The notes under the pieces: model-generated
Database searches by the model: none
Seen by the model: only the letters and a program-made list of their open reading frames with translations
What the model was told of the DNA's origin: nothing
NCBI RefSeq assembly: GCF_011753055.1
Contig: NZ_VWWJ01000004.1
Location: forward strand, 248,001 to 312,000
DNA: 64,000 bases
Origin: Burkholderia sp. Ax-1719
Lineage (GTDB): Bacteria; Pseudomonadota; Gammaproteobacteria; Burkholderiales; Burkholderiaceae
Direction: 5' to 3'
In this document: positions 55,256 to 63,696 of the stretch, one piece after another
Layout: each line of letters opens with the position of its first letter
Numbering within the stretch: position 1 is the stretch's first letter
Program-made: the position numbers and the translations under genes

Positions 55256-55969
55256 ATGCAAAATACTCTGACCTCCTTTTTCTGGAGCGGCGACGCCATC
55301 CGCAGTCGCCGCGTAAGTGACATCGTTTTATCCGGAACGCTCGATCTGCCGGCGCCGTCTACGACCGTGCTTGCGGATTGGCAAAGAGAGACAGAAGTGC
55401 GGCTCGCGCTGGAACCTGGGGACGTCGAGGTGATGCCCTTGGCGCGCACGCAAATGCGCTGGCCGGACTACAGGCGCTGCGTGCAGGCGGTATCCGAGTG
55501 GATCGGCGCGCTGGGACTGCCCATAGTGATTGCAGATTGCGACATGGCGCTGATGGCCTGTCGTGGCGCAAGGTATCACCATGATGGCGAACAATACGGC
55601 GGTGCCGCTTTCTGCAATCTCTTCCTGAGTGAGGATAAGGGTCTGGACTTGCACTTTCCCTTTACGGGCCAACGCATTCCCCTCAAGCGGGGAACCGCCG
55701 TGATTTTCGACCCGGTTCAACCCCACGGCGTCATTCAGCGCAGTAGCGACAGTTTCTCTGCGGCCGAATTCGCCCCGGGTCAGGATTTCGACCAGATTTT
55801 CCTGACGTGGGAGCTTCCCATAGAAGACGCCAATATTGCCAGCGCGCTGAAGGTCGTTTTCGATATTGCTCCCGCGATATCGCTGCAACTCGATAAAGAG
55901 CAAGTCTGGTTCAATGGCTCACCAGCCGCCGTGTGCTCGCAATCGGGTCGCTTGCTTGGCGTTGGCTAG
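55256..55969 (+). CDS. Hypothetical protein with a 2OG-Fe(II) oxygenase-like fold signature
   Basis: 237 aa from the ATG at 55256; a GTG at 55199 is an alternative and neither has a strong ribosome site. Residues ~110-170 read ARYHHDGEQYGGAAFCNLFLSEDKGLDLHFP and KRGTAVIFDPVQPHGVIQR. The HxD (His-His-Asp) and the distal His followed by Arg fit the metal and co-substrate ligands of a double-stranded beta-helix dioxygenase. No broader family match that I can name. It is the last intact gene before a 922-bp gap and could be cargo of the accessory patch. Confidence 0.6.
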   Translation: MQNTLTSFFWSGDAIRSRRVSDIVLSGTLDLPAPSTTVLADWQRETEVRLALEPGDVEVMPLARTQMRWPDYRRCVQAVSEWIGALGLPIVIADCDMALMACRGARYHHDGEQYGGAAFCNLFLSEDKGLDLHFPFTGQRIPLKRGTAVIFDPVQPHGVIQRSSDSFSAAEFAPGQDFDQIFLTWELPIEDANIASALKVVFDIAPAISLQLDKEQVWFNGSPAAVCSQSGRLLGVG

Positions 55970-56891
55970 CATTGCAGTCACGGCCCAGTACCGTGCACAG
56001 AAACGCGAAGTACGCGACTTGTAGCTGATCCTGAAAGCTGCCGAATTTCAGCAATTGCCCAACTTGTGAGGGCGCGGTCTGGGTCGAACCGACGTTTGAT
56101 GTCCGGGCGAGTATCAAGGCGCTTGACTCGCATTGGTCGTCGGCGCTCATCGTATTGCGGCAACGCCGATTGCACGTGATCGATCAGTTCAATTCAGAAA
56201 CAGCGAAGCAGCACTCGTCATTTCTTTGGGAAGCCAGGCAGGGCAGACTGCTACTTTTGATCTCGTCTTCAAGTCGTTGCAAAACAAGCCCGGCCGGCCT
56301 TTTCCGATCATTAATTCAGCCCACTTCCGGCCCCTCTTGAGTAGTGCATATCCACGAAGTCTCTACCAGAGTGCGGCGGACGTCTCGTTACTCATCCTTC
56401 AAATGCACATCCCGATTCATGACGTGAACCCTCTGAAGTGAGATTCCCTTCATCGAGTTTCGAACAGTTTTCTAATAGGAGAAAACTGCCGGCAGCCGTA
56501 AATGCGTTTACCTCGTGCGCGAAACGTTTGCTAGATCGATATAGATGCTTGAAAGCCGAAAAATTTCTTTTTCGAAGATAAAGAAATGAAAATGAAATAA
56601 TCCCAATTAATTGTAAGGAAAATGAATGTTGGAGCGTTGGCGTAACGTGTTCGAGTTACGTAGCACAAGGCTTCATGCCGATACTGTCGAATGCCGTTCC
56701 GAATGTAGGTAGCGTTGATATTCAGAAAAAATCTCTATAAATCAGTCGACTAGGCAAGCTGTGGCAATCAAGTAGACCATCAAATGGCTCGCTGGCACGA
56801 CACATGCTTAATACCCTTGAAGCGAAATAATTACAGGCATGCCCGGTCGTAAGACGGCAAGCCAGATTGAGAATTCACTACGGGGAACGCA
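55970..56891. other. Large non-coding region upstream of the curli operon
   Basis: 922 bp. The first ~450 bp are moderately GC-rich with short frames that I cannot assign. From ~56440 to 56880 it is AT-rich, like a promoter region, and must contain the csg promoter. A perfect 9-bp inverted repeat is at 56465-56488. I do not see a gene for the curli activator CsgD. Confidence 0.55.
56465..56488. repeat. 9-bp perfect inverted repeat upstream of curli operon
   Basis: CAGTTTTCT (56465-56473), spacer AATAGG, AGAAAACTG (56480-56488), about 400 bp before csgE. It could be a terminator of an upstream transcript or an operator. Confidence 0.45.
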
Positions 56892-57512
56892 ATGAGATTC
56901 TGCACGAGCCAGCGTCTGTGCTGGGCTGCACTGTTATACCTGTCGCTATCCACGGCTACTCAGGCATACGCCCAGGATACGGACCTTGCTCCCCCCGCCC
57001 CTCCCGCAGCAGCCAATCCGATAGCACCGCCGTCGACGCTGTTGAATTCGCAGAGCATGATCGAGGCGCCGCGCTCACCTGCAATTCCCGGTGGTACAGC
57101 ATCGAAACCGTCCGTTGCTGTCATGACCGCGCCCGACAAGAAGCATGGCGCAACTGCGTCTGCCACGCACAAGGCCCTCCCTGACGACCAGTTTGGCGGC
57201 ACGGTCACTACTGATGCAGTGACGCTTGCCGGCCGGGACTTCTTTACCTGGTTTGCGCGCGCCTGGGGAGATATTCCGTTAAGCGAGCGCTATGTCGTTG
57301 CCATTCACGAGCGGCCGTCAGGGCGATACGGCAGTCTGATCTGGGTCGAGTACCAGCAAAAGCGCGTGTTCCAGACATTCCTTCCCATCGCACGGGCCAA
57401 TGTCAGGCCGGTTGCGGAGAGTGCGGCCAACCTTGCCTTTCAGACGGTGATTCAGGGCGATTTATCCAATCTGTTGTTTCAGGATAAGGATATGGCCAAG
57501 GACGAGATTTAA
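56892..57512 (+). CDS. csgE: Curli assembly factor CsgE
   Basis: 206 aa. Signal peptide to ~AQA/AYAQ (residues 1-27), a Pro/Ala-rich linker of ~70 residues, then the CsgE domain from ~100: TTDAVTLAGRDFFTWFARAWGDIPLSERYVVAIHERPSGRYGSLIWVEYQQKRVFQTFLP. E. coli CsgE is ~129 aa, so the linker is extra. CsgE is the periplasmic cap that directs CsgA to the CsgG pore. First gene of the operon, with csgF 30 bp downstream. Confidence 0.9.
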   Translation: MRFCTSQRLCWAALLYLSLSTATQAYAQDTDLAPPAPPAAANPIAPPSTLLNSQSMIEAPRSPAIPGGTASKPSVAVMTAPDKKHGATASATHKALPDDQFGGTVTTDAVTLAGRDFFTWFARAWGDIPLSERYVVAIHERPSGRYGSLIWVEYQQKRVFQTFLPIARANVRPVAESAANLAFQTVIQGDLSNLLFQDKDMAKDEI

Positions 57513-57541
57513 ATATCCATCAACGAAAAAACGAGGGCGGA

Positions 57542-57976
57542 ATGAACTGCACAATATCAAGATTTGTAGTGCTAATTACAACGATGGCGGCAATCCCCTT
57601 CGCGCAGGCGACTACGCTTGTCTATCAGCCGATCAATCCGAATTTTGGTGGTGATGCGGCCAACGGGGCTAATCTGCTCAACGAAGCCAATGCGCAGAAC
57701 AAGTACACTGCTCCGTCGCAGTCCTCGAGTTCGTCGACGTCAGAATCGACGCTGGATCAATTCAACCAGGAACTGCAGCAGGCGATATTGTCCCGCGTCG
57801 CCAGTTCAGTGACGAATTCGATTGTTGGGTCGGACGGTACGCTCAAGCCAGGGACCATTAGCACCGGAAATTTTACGATTGTCGTCAGCGCGATCAATGG
57901 CGGTAACTTGCAGATCACGACAACAGACAATTCCACGGGGGCATCGTCTACGTTCGTCATCAGCAACGGACAATAA
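57542..57976 (+). CDS. csgF: Curli assembly factor CsgF
   Basis: 144 aa, close to E. coli CsgF (138). Signal peptide (MNCTISRFVVLITTMAAIPFAQA) followed by the diagnostic TTLVYQPINPNFGGDAANGANLLNEANAQNKYT. The C-terminus has the beta-pattern GTLKPGTISTGNFTIVV. CsgF lines the CsgG pore exit and helps anchor the CsgB nucleator at the cell surface. It starts 30 bp after csgE and precedes csgG by 20 bp. Confidence 0.92.
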   Translation: MNCTISRFVVLITTMAAIPFAQATTLVYQPINPNFGGDAANGANLLNEANAQNKYTAPSQSSSSSTSESTLDQFNQELQQAILSRVASSVTNSIVGSDGTLKPGTISTGNFTIVVSAINGGNLQITTTDNSTGASSTFVISNGQ

Positions 57977-57996
57977 ACCAAAAGAAAAAACAAATC

Positions 57997-58938
57997 GTGA
58001 AAAACACCACACATTACATAGCAATGCTAAATAAAAATGGAGTGCGTGCCGCGCTGGGTGCGATGCTGATGCTTTCACTGGTCGGCTGCGTGACGCGTCC
58101 GATGCCGGCGGCAAGCAACGCGACGCTGACGCCGCCTACGAGGATCACGCGGGACCTGACACACCTGCCGCCACCAAAAGGAAAGATCGTTGCCGCTGTC
58201 TATGGATTTCGCGATCTGACTGGCCAATACAAGGCGACGCCTGATAGTTCATTCTCGTCACAAGTCACGCAGGGTGGGGCGTCGCTGCTGCTCAAGGCAA
58301 TGCGCGACTCTGGCTGGTTTACGCCGGTTGAGCGCGAAAACCTGCAGGACGTGCTGACTGAGCGAAAGATCATGCGCGCGACCGACCACGCGGATGAAAA
58401 GCGGGCGCAGGACGACGCGATGGCGGCGCTCATGCCGGCGAACATCCTGCTTGAAGGAGGCATCGTGGGTTACGACACGAACGTGCGCACGGGTGGTGCG
58501 GGCGTTGCCTACCTTGGGATCAGCGCATCGACCCAGTACCGCGTCGATCAGGTCACCGTCAATTTGCGTGCGATCGATATCCGGACGGGCCAGGTGCTCA
58601 ACAGCATTTCAACGACCAAGACCATTTATTCCTACCAGGTCGATACGGGCGTCTACCGGTTTATCGGATATCAGGACTTGTTGCAGGCCGAGGTGGGGTT
58701 GACGCGTAACGAACCCGTTCAGATCTGCGTCAACGAAGCAATCGAGTCAGCGGTCGCGCATCTGATTGTTCAGGGGATCGCCAATCAGACGTGGGCGCTA
58801 AAGAACGACAAGGACTGGTATGACCCAACGGTCCAGCGCTATCTACAGGAGGACCGTCAGTACGCTCAGGACATGGAAGATGCCAATACCGCGTATGACC
58901 CCAACAAGGTGGATCGCTCGACGGCAACCAGCCAATGA
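57997..58938 (+). CDS. csgG: Curli secretion pore lipoprotein CsgG
   Basis: 313 aa from the GTG at 57997, or 304 aa from the ATG at 58024. The lipobox LVGC (Cys22 from the ATG) is a type II signal. The CsgG core is clear: KIVAAVYGFRDLTGQYK, SFSSQVTQGGASLLLKAMRDSGWFTPVERENLQDVLTERKI, and QVTVNLRAIDIRTGQVLNSISTTKTIYSYQVDTGVYRFI. It forms the nonameric outer-membrane export channel. E. coli CsgG is 277 aa; the extra ~35 residues are a charged C-terminal tail (TVQRYLQEDRQYAQDMED). Its end overlaps csgB by ATGA. Confidence 0.93.
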   Translation: MKNTTHYIAMLNKNGVRAALGAMLMLSLVGCVTRPMPAASNATLTPPTRITRDLTHLPPPKGKIVAAVYGFRDLTGQYKATPDSSFSSQVTQGGASLLLKAMRDSGWFTPVERENLQDVLTERKIMRATDHADEKRAQDDAMAALMPANILLEGGIVGYDTNVRTGGAGVAYLGISASTQYRVDQVTVNLRAIDIRTGQVLNSISTTKTIYSYQVDTGVYRFIGYQDLLQAEVGLTRNEPVQICVNEAIESAVAHLIVQGIANQTWALKNDKDWYDPTVQRYLQEDRQYAQDMEDANTAYDPNKVDRSTATSQ

Positions 58939-59435
58939 CGGGATTACACATCGGAGTGCGAATCATGAAGCGGCATCAACGATGGAGAAGGAGTCTGGCG
59001 CGAGCCGCGCTCGGGATTTTGTGCGCGGCCGGCGCGGCGCAGATGGCGATGGGGGCGAGCGTACCTGCGAGCGATCTGGGGCCGCCAGATGCAGCATTCG
59101 ACAACGGCGGCAATGTCGTGACGCTGCGGCAGGCTGGCAACGGCAATACGGCGACACTCGATCAGTCCGGCGCGGCTAATTCAATCGCGGCAAAGCAGAT
59201 CGGGCTGGCGAATACGTTGAAAGCGTCGCAGAGCGGTAGCCATAACTCGCTCGCCGTACGGCAGAACGGCAGCGGGGACACGGTTGAAGCGACCCAGAGC
59301 GGGACGTCGTTGTCCGCGCGTGTGACGCAGAACGGGAATAACGACTCAGTGAATCTCGCTCAGGGAGGGCAGAGGTCCACGATCCAGGTGATCCAGACCG
59401 GAAATGGGGCCCACGCCACCTTGGTGTCGCACTAA
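58935..59435 (+). CDS. csgB: Minor curlin subunit CsgB (nucleator)
   Basis: 166 aa. The start overlaps csgG (ATGA); an ATG at 58965 (MKRHQRWRR) may be the real start because it leads directly into the signal peptide. After cleavage near MAMGAS, about five ~22-residue curlin repeats follow, with the S-x5-Q-x-G-x-x-N-x-A-x-V-x-Q pattern (LRQAGNGNTATLDQSGAANSIAAKQ). CsgB nucleates CsgA fibre growth on the cell surface. Confidence 0.88.
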   Translation: MTGLHIGVRIMKRHQRWRRSLARAALGILCAAGAAQMAMGASVPASDLGPPDAAFDNGGNVVTLRQAGNGNTATLDQSGAANSIAAKQIGLANTLKASQSGSHNSLAVRQNGSGDTVEATQSGTSLSARVTQNGNNDSVNLAQGGQRSTIQVIQTGNGAHATLVSH

Positions 59436-59537
59436 GAGAACACCTGGCCGTTTGTCGAGTAGCAAGAGGCATTTTAACCGGTGGGTCTCGATACGAACCC
59501 GCCACATTCAGGCGTTGCTTAACCTCAGGAGAGGATA

Positions 59538-60914
59538 ATGAAGTTCACCCGATCAGCAGTTGCAGTCGCTGTACTCACGCTCGCGTCAGCGGCGGCTCAT
59601 GCCGATTCGTCGGGTAACACCGACAACGTGAATCAGGACGGAAGCTACAACTCCGCCAGCATCAACCAGACGAATACGAACGGCGACGCCGTCGCCATCA
59701 GCCAGTCGTCCTGGTCGGATGGCTCGAAGTACAATTTCAAGGCTTCTGTAACGACCAAAAACGGCACGGACGACCAGACGAACATTACTCAGTCGTCGGG
59801 CTGGGCAGAGCCCTTTTCGAGCGCAACCGTCTCGCAGAACGGCACGTCGCACGAGACGAACACCATTACCCAGAGCGCTTCCCTGGGTGGTGACTGGTCA
59901 GCGAGCGTGACCCAGTCGGCAGATGCGAGCACCGGCAACGCACAATACGACACCAACGCCATCAACCAGTCCGGTTACATCAACAGCGCGTCGATTACGC
60001 AGCAAGGCGGCGGCTGGAACAACGTGACCATCAACCAGGGGGTCTCGGCGTTTGGTTCAAGCAATAGCGCGACGGTCGCACAGACGGACACCTACGCAAA
60101 CACAGTAGGCATTGCGCAGACGGGTTCCGGCGGTACGGCCAGTGTGCAGACGACGGGCGGCGGGGGCAACGGGACGGGCATCGCCCAAACTGGCGGCGCG
60201 ACCAACGCGAGCGTCGTGCAGACCGCGGAAGTGGGCGATACCGTCGGCATCACCCAGAGCGGCACGGCGACGGCCAAGGTCAACTCGTCCTACGGCGCGG
60301 CTAATGCCACGACGATCTCGCAGCAGGGCGGCGTGACCGGCAATACCGCTTCGGTGACCCAGCAACTGGCGCTTGCCAACACGGCGGGGATCACGCAGAC
60401 GGCGGACGGCAACAGCGCAACGGTCAATCAAACGCTTGTCTATGGTGACCACGCGTCGATCAGCCAGACCGCTGCGTCGAACACCGCTTTGATCACGCAG
60501 CAATTTGGCTACGGCGATACGGCGAACATCAGCCAATCCGCAGCGTCCAACCATGCCTCGATCCTGCAGTCCGGAGCGTTTGATTCGACCGCCTCAATCG
60601 AGCAGGATTCGGTGGGCAACAGCGCGGGCGTCACGCAAAGCGCGTCTGCCTCGTCGGTTTCTGTCCTGCAGAATGGCGGGATCGGCAACTTTGTCTCTGC
60701 ATCGCAGAATGGCACGAATGATGTGCTAAGCCTGGCGCAGACCGGTGACGAAAACAGCATCCTCGCGACGCAGGTCTATGGATCGGGCAACGACGGATAC
60801 GTGACGCAGAACGGCATTGGCAACAGCGTTACCCTGGCGCAGCAAGGCAATTCGAACTATGCAAACATCCGCCAGACCGGCTCCAACAATACCGCGATTG
60901 TGAACCAGCATTAA
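59538..60914 (+). CDS. csgA: Major curlin subunit CsgA, unusually long
   Basis: 458 aa, three times E. coli CsgA (151). Signal peptide MKFTRSAVAVAVLTLASAAAHA, then ~430 residues of about twenty imperfect 22-23-residue repeats (NAATVSQ, GITQSG, ASVTQQ-type units), where E. coli has five. Gln and Asn recur at fixed intervals, with many Gly, Ser, Thr and no Cys. Such repeats stack into a beta-solenoid amyloid. The gene follows csgB by 102 bp with a good ribosome site (aggaga). No csgC follows. Confidence 0.9.
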   Translation: MKFTRSAVAVAVLTLASAAAHADSSGNTDNVNQDGSYNSASINQTNTNGDAVAISQSSWSDGSKYNFKASVTTKNGTDDQTNITQSSGWAEPFSSATVSQNGTSHETNTITQSASLGGDWSASVTQSADASTGNAQYDTNAINQSGYINSASITQQGGGWNNVTINQGVSAFGSSNSATVAQTDTYANTVGIAQTGSGGTASVQTTGGGGNGTGIAQTGGATNASVVQTAEVGDTVGITQSGTATAKVNSSYGAANATTISQQGGVTGNTASVTQQLALANTAGITQTADGNSATVNQTLVYGDHASISQTAASNTALITQQFGYGDTANISQSAASNHASILQSGAFDSTASIEQDSVGNSAGVTQSASASSVSVLQNGGIGNFVSASQNGTNDVLSLAQTGDENSILATQVYGSGNDGYVTQNGIGNSVTLAQQGNSNYANIRQTGSNNTAIVNQH

Positions 60915-61063
60915 TTTCGCTGATATGGATGGCGGGCCGGAGTGATGTCGCTCTGGCCTGCTGCCCGGTCACTGGTTCAATATGCAATTGCTGATTGCTG
61001 CGCCGAAATGTATTCGACGCGGTGCCAATCGTTGATATCCGCTGCAATCCCCCAACGGGGTGC

Positions 61064-61095
61064 AAGCGACGGAGCGGACAAAGCGTCCGTCGCTT
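61064..61095. terminator. 10-bp perfect hairpin between csgA and the convergent gene
   Basis: AAGCGACGGA (61064-61073), 12-nt loop, TCCGTCGCTT (61086-61095). It lies 150 bp after the csgA stop and 41 bp before the convergent gene's stop, the position expected for a bidirectional terminator; each strand ends in TT only. Confidence 0.55.
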
Positions 61096-61136
61096 CCTCA
61101 CGCATGGACCGGAACCGCTGAATTCAGGCAGTATTT

Positions 61137-61832
61137 TTATTCTGCCGTCCTGGCCGATATGTATTGCTCACGCACTGCCAGCCCACCGTAGGGCATATGG
61201 GAAGCAGTCACCGTCGCAACGTAGTCCGAATAGGCATAATTCACCCGCGCGACCGCAACGGGCTTTTCCATCAACGACGCCAGGGTTGTGTCGCCAGACG
61301 TCGATGTTGGAAATCCGAGTGCATTTCGCAGGTTTTGCACGGCGATCTTCCAGCTCTGCCGGGCCTCGGTTTCGGTCATGTCACGGCGATACAGATTGAT
61401 GGCTATCAGCGTATGCGCCGGTCCAAAGCTAAACCAAATTTCGCTCACGGGCGGCCCATTGGTTCCCAGCAACTGCGCGGGCACACCCCGACATCGCAGG
61501 TAGCGCAGCCCGCGTGAAAGTTCATCGCAATGGACGTTTTCGTGGGCCATCTTTTCGGTTACCTGGGCCTCGGTACTACGGTCAAGCAGCCATTTAAATG
61601 CCGGTCTCCCGGGCGCCGCATTTGAACCTCGTTCACGAGAGATTGCATTCTGCTGTATCGCGAGCACAACCCGGGAATCGATGCTATCGACGGGACATCC
61701 GATACCCAGCTTCGCCAGAACTTCCCGACCCTGTGACGTGTGCATCCAGCCAATCGCAGCGACACTCATGCAAGTCGCTGCGGCGATCCCGGTAATGAGG
61801 CGCGTCGTGCGCGCGGCGCTTAGCTGGAACAT
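61137..61832 (-). CDS. Exported protein of unknown function
   Basis: 231 aa. Signal anchor or signal peptide (TTRLITGIAAATCMSVAAIGW). The mature part has four cysteines (GCPVD, VHCDELSRGLRYLRCRG), a beta-pattern (VSEIWFSFGPAHTLIAINLYRRD) and a helical segment (ETEARQSWKIAVQNLRNAL). Not recognised. The start overlaps the end of the upstream lipoprotein gene by 13 bp, so the two are translationally linked. Confidence 0.65.
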   Translation of the reverse strand: MFQLSAARTTRLITGIAAATCMSVAAIGWMHTSQGREVLAKLGIGCPVDSIDSRVVLAIQQNAISRERGSNAAPGRPAFKWLLDRSTEAQVTEKMAHENVHCDELSRGLRYLRCRGVPAQLLGTNGPPVSEIWFSFGPAHTLIAINLYRRDMTETEARQSWKIAVQNLRNALGFPTSTSGDTTLASLMEKPVAVARVNYAYSDYVATVTASHMPYGGLAVREQYISARTAE

Positions 61833-62512
61833 GACGTTGCAACCGTCGGAGGCAGATAGAGCGGTCCACCTGGCGTCGCATTGATTATGGTGCTGCGCAG
61901 GTTAAACAAGATTGGCACCGCGCTGTATTGGAATTCGGTGCCCACCGCGATGCCTGCAGAATTCTTCTCGGTGAGCGCGTATGTTCCATTTGTCGTGGAG
62001 GTCAACGCGGCAAAGTCTGCCGCAGGCAGTTTGCTTTGCAGTGTTGCCACCAGATCCACCATGAACTGATCGAAAACGCAGCCCGGAACGCCCACATCGT
62101 TATGAGCGGTCGTCATGTCCTGACACATCTCAGGTTGGGCGTCGGTATCGCCGGCAACCTTGACCGGCCCGGGATAGGTGTAAGGGCCGCCAAGTAACGA
62201 TTCGAACTGAAGCGTCAGACATGCTTCGAGTCTGGCGGGGGTGTCATGGGCAGCACTGCTGTGAGTCGTGTTGCCGGTGACTGCCGCGAAGTAGGGGGCC
62301 TCGACGGGATCGGCCAGAAGCCCGGTGGCCGCAGCGCTGACGATGCCAGACACCGCCGCGGGAGCCGCCGAATCTCCCCCAAGCGCAGACCATATCGCTT
62401 GATTTTCCGGGTGTTGGACCACTCGTGTCGCCGTCACGTCACCACCACCGCCACACGCACCGAGCGAGGCGAGTGCTGACACAGCAATCGCGATGCCAAT
62501 AGAACGTTTCAT
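61820..62512 (-). CDS. Lipoprotein of unknown function
   Basis: 230 aa from the ATG at 62512. Type II signal ending in LGAC (Cys20), then GGGG. Residues ~60-160 include a helical, Ala-rich part and a pair of cysteines (ARLEACLTLQFE; PEMCQDMTTAHNDVGVPGCVFDQF). The segment GTEFQYSAVPILFN near the end is beta-rich. Not recognised. Coupled with the exported-protein gene at 61137 and possibly with the small gene at 62634. Confidence 0.65.
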   Translation of the reverse strand: MKRSIGIAIAVSALASLGACGGGGDVTATRVVQHPENQAIWSALGGDSAAPAAVSGIVSAAATGLLADPVEAPYFAAVTGNTTHSSAAHDTPARLEACLTLQFESLLGGPYTYPGPVKVAGDTDAQPEMCQDMTTAHNDVGVPGCVFDQFMVDLVATLQSKLPAADFAALTSTTNGTYALTEKNSAGIAVGTEFQYSAVPILFNLRSTIINATPGGPLYLPPTVATSCSS

Positions 62513-62633
62513 GAACTGTCTCCTCACGAGGCCATCGCAACACTGTTCCCAGCGCGAGACGATCAACTCCTCAGCGGGATGGCGATCTCTTATACGTAGT
62601 CCGAATCAAAGTGGATGCAGACGTCACGTGCAT

Positions 62634-62888
62634 TCATTGACCGTTTCCGGCAGGTGCCATTTGCATCGTCGGCTGATTGGCTGGCATGCCAGTCGTCTGA
62701 TTTTTCACAGCTAGCTGTGCTTGCTGCGTCTGGGGTAGCGGGCTTGTGGGGCCGGATATCGGGTCTCCGTGCCAGGTCATGCCTGCCGTTGCTGCACTAT
62801 GTGCATTGCCTGCGGCGTAGCCGGCATGAGGGAGTATGCTGCCCGTCATTGCCACGAGGGCTGCAACCATCGTCATCAGCATTTTCAT
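62634..62888 (-). CDS. Small secreted protein
   Basis: 84 aa. Signal peptide (MKMLMTMVAALVAMTGSILPHAGYA) and a short mature part, low complexity and rich in Ala, Gln, Thr, Pro (PLPQTQQAQLAVKNQTTGMPANQPTMQMAPAGNGQ). Not recognised. It is on the same strand as the two genes downstream, ~120 bp before the lipoprotein start. Likely periplasmic or secreted. Confidence 0.55.
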   Translation of the reverse strand: MKMLMTMVAALVAMTGSILPHAGYAAGNAHSAATAGMTWHGDPISGPTSPLPQTQQAQLAVKNQTTGMPANQPTMQMAPAGNGQ

Positions 62889-63168
62889 CGACTGGCTCCT
62901 GGTTATGCTCCACCTGAATAGCGGCGCAACACCGGAGTTACGTTAGAGATCGTTTGCCGGATGCAGGGTTTTTTGAGTGCCGGTGCGAATCTGGTGTATT
63001 CGCAGGATCGACCGAGGTGTCCCGTAACCCGGCACCGGGAAAGAAAGGCGGCTCGTCGCCCTCGCTGAAACGCATCGGCTCACTAACGGCGCGCATTGTG
63101 ACCGGGACCTGACGAAAGTTGTTGAAATGCCGTTATTGCATTGCACCGTAAGGACCTGGGCTCGCGCC

Positions 63169-63696
63169 CTATTGGCTCACGCCAAGAAGGTTTTTCCGCA
63201 AGCGCGCAGCGCGCGTATCGGGGTCGAGCCAGATGCGAAAGAACGCCAGCGCAAAGGACGGATCGTCCACTTCAGTGGTGAGCAGGCCATTGGCGTAGAA
63301 GCGCGCGCCGCGACCAGGCAGAAAGACTCCGCATAACTCGTCACCGGGACCGACATCCTTGAAGGCGCGCGCCATCTCTTTGCGCCACCCGATGAGCGTG
63401 GCCGGAGGCAAAGGCGGCTGCGAGAGACGCTCAATCTCGCCCATTCCCGCGTCGACCAGTCTTTGCGCTTTTATCGTCTTACGATAAGTCAAAAGCAGCG
63501 CGAAGGGCTCGTCGAATGCCTGCGGCGGGTGCTCGGCCCAGAGTTGCGCGTCATAGAGACAGAAGCCGAAGATGCAGAATGGACCTTGCCCAATCAGATG
63601 TGCCTGCGGTACATCTTCGCGACAGCCTGCGCTCGCTGGGCCGGTAACGCAGCCAATCATTGTGGCGACGGCCACGCGGGCGAATACCAGTCGCAT
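63169..63696 (-). CDS. Chalcone-isomerase-like exported protein
   Basis: 175 aa from the ATG at 63696 (MRLVFARVAVATMIGC). Signal peptide, then LIGQGPFCIFGFCLYDAQLW, EPFALLLTYRKTIKAQRLVDAGMGEIERL and KDVGPGDELCGVFLPGRGARFYANGLLTTEVDDPSFALAFFRIWLDP, the pattern of the bacterial CHI-fold family (chalcone isomerase-like). These proteins bind lipids or fatty acids and are not true chalcone isomerases. Upstream frame to 63813 is Arg/Thr-rich and probably not translated. No partner gene is visible in the window. Confidence 0.75.
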   Translation of the reverse strand: MRLVFARVAVATMIGCVTGPASAGCREDVPQAHLIGQGPFCIFGFCLYDAQLWAEHPPQAFDEPFALLLTYRKTIKAQRLVDAGMGEIERLSQPPLPPATLIGWRKEMARAFKDVGPGDELCGVFLPGRGARFYANGLLTTEVDDPSFALAFFRIWLDPDTRAARLRKNLLGVSQ

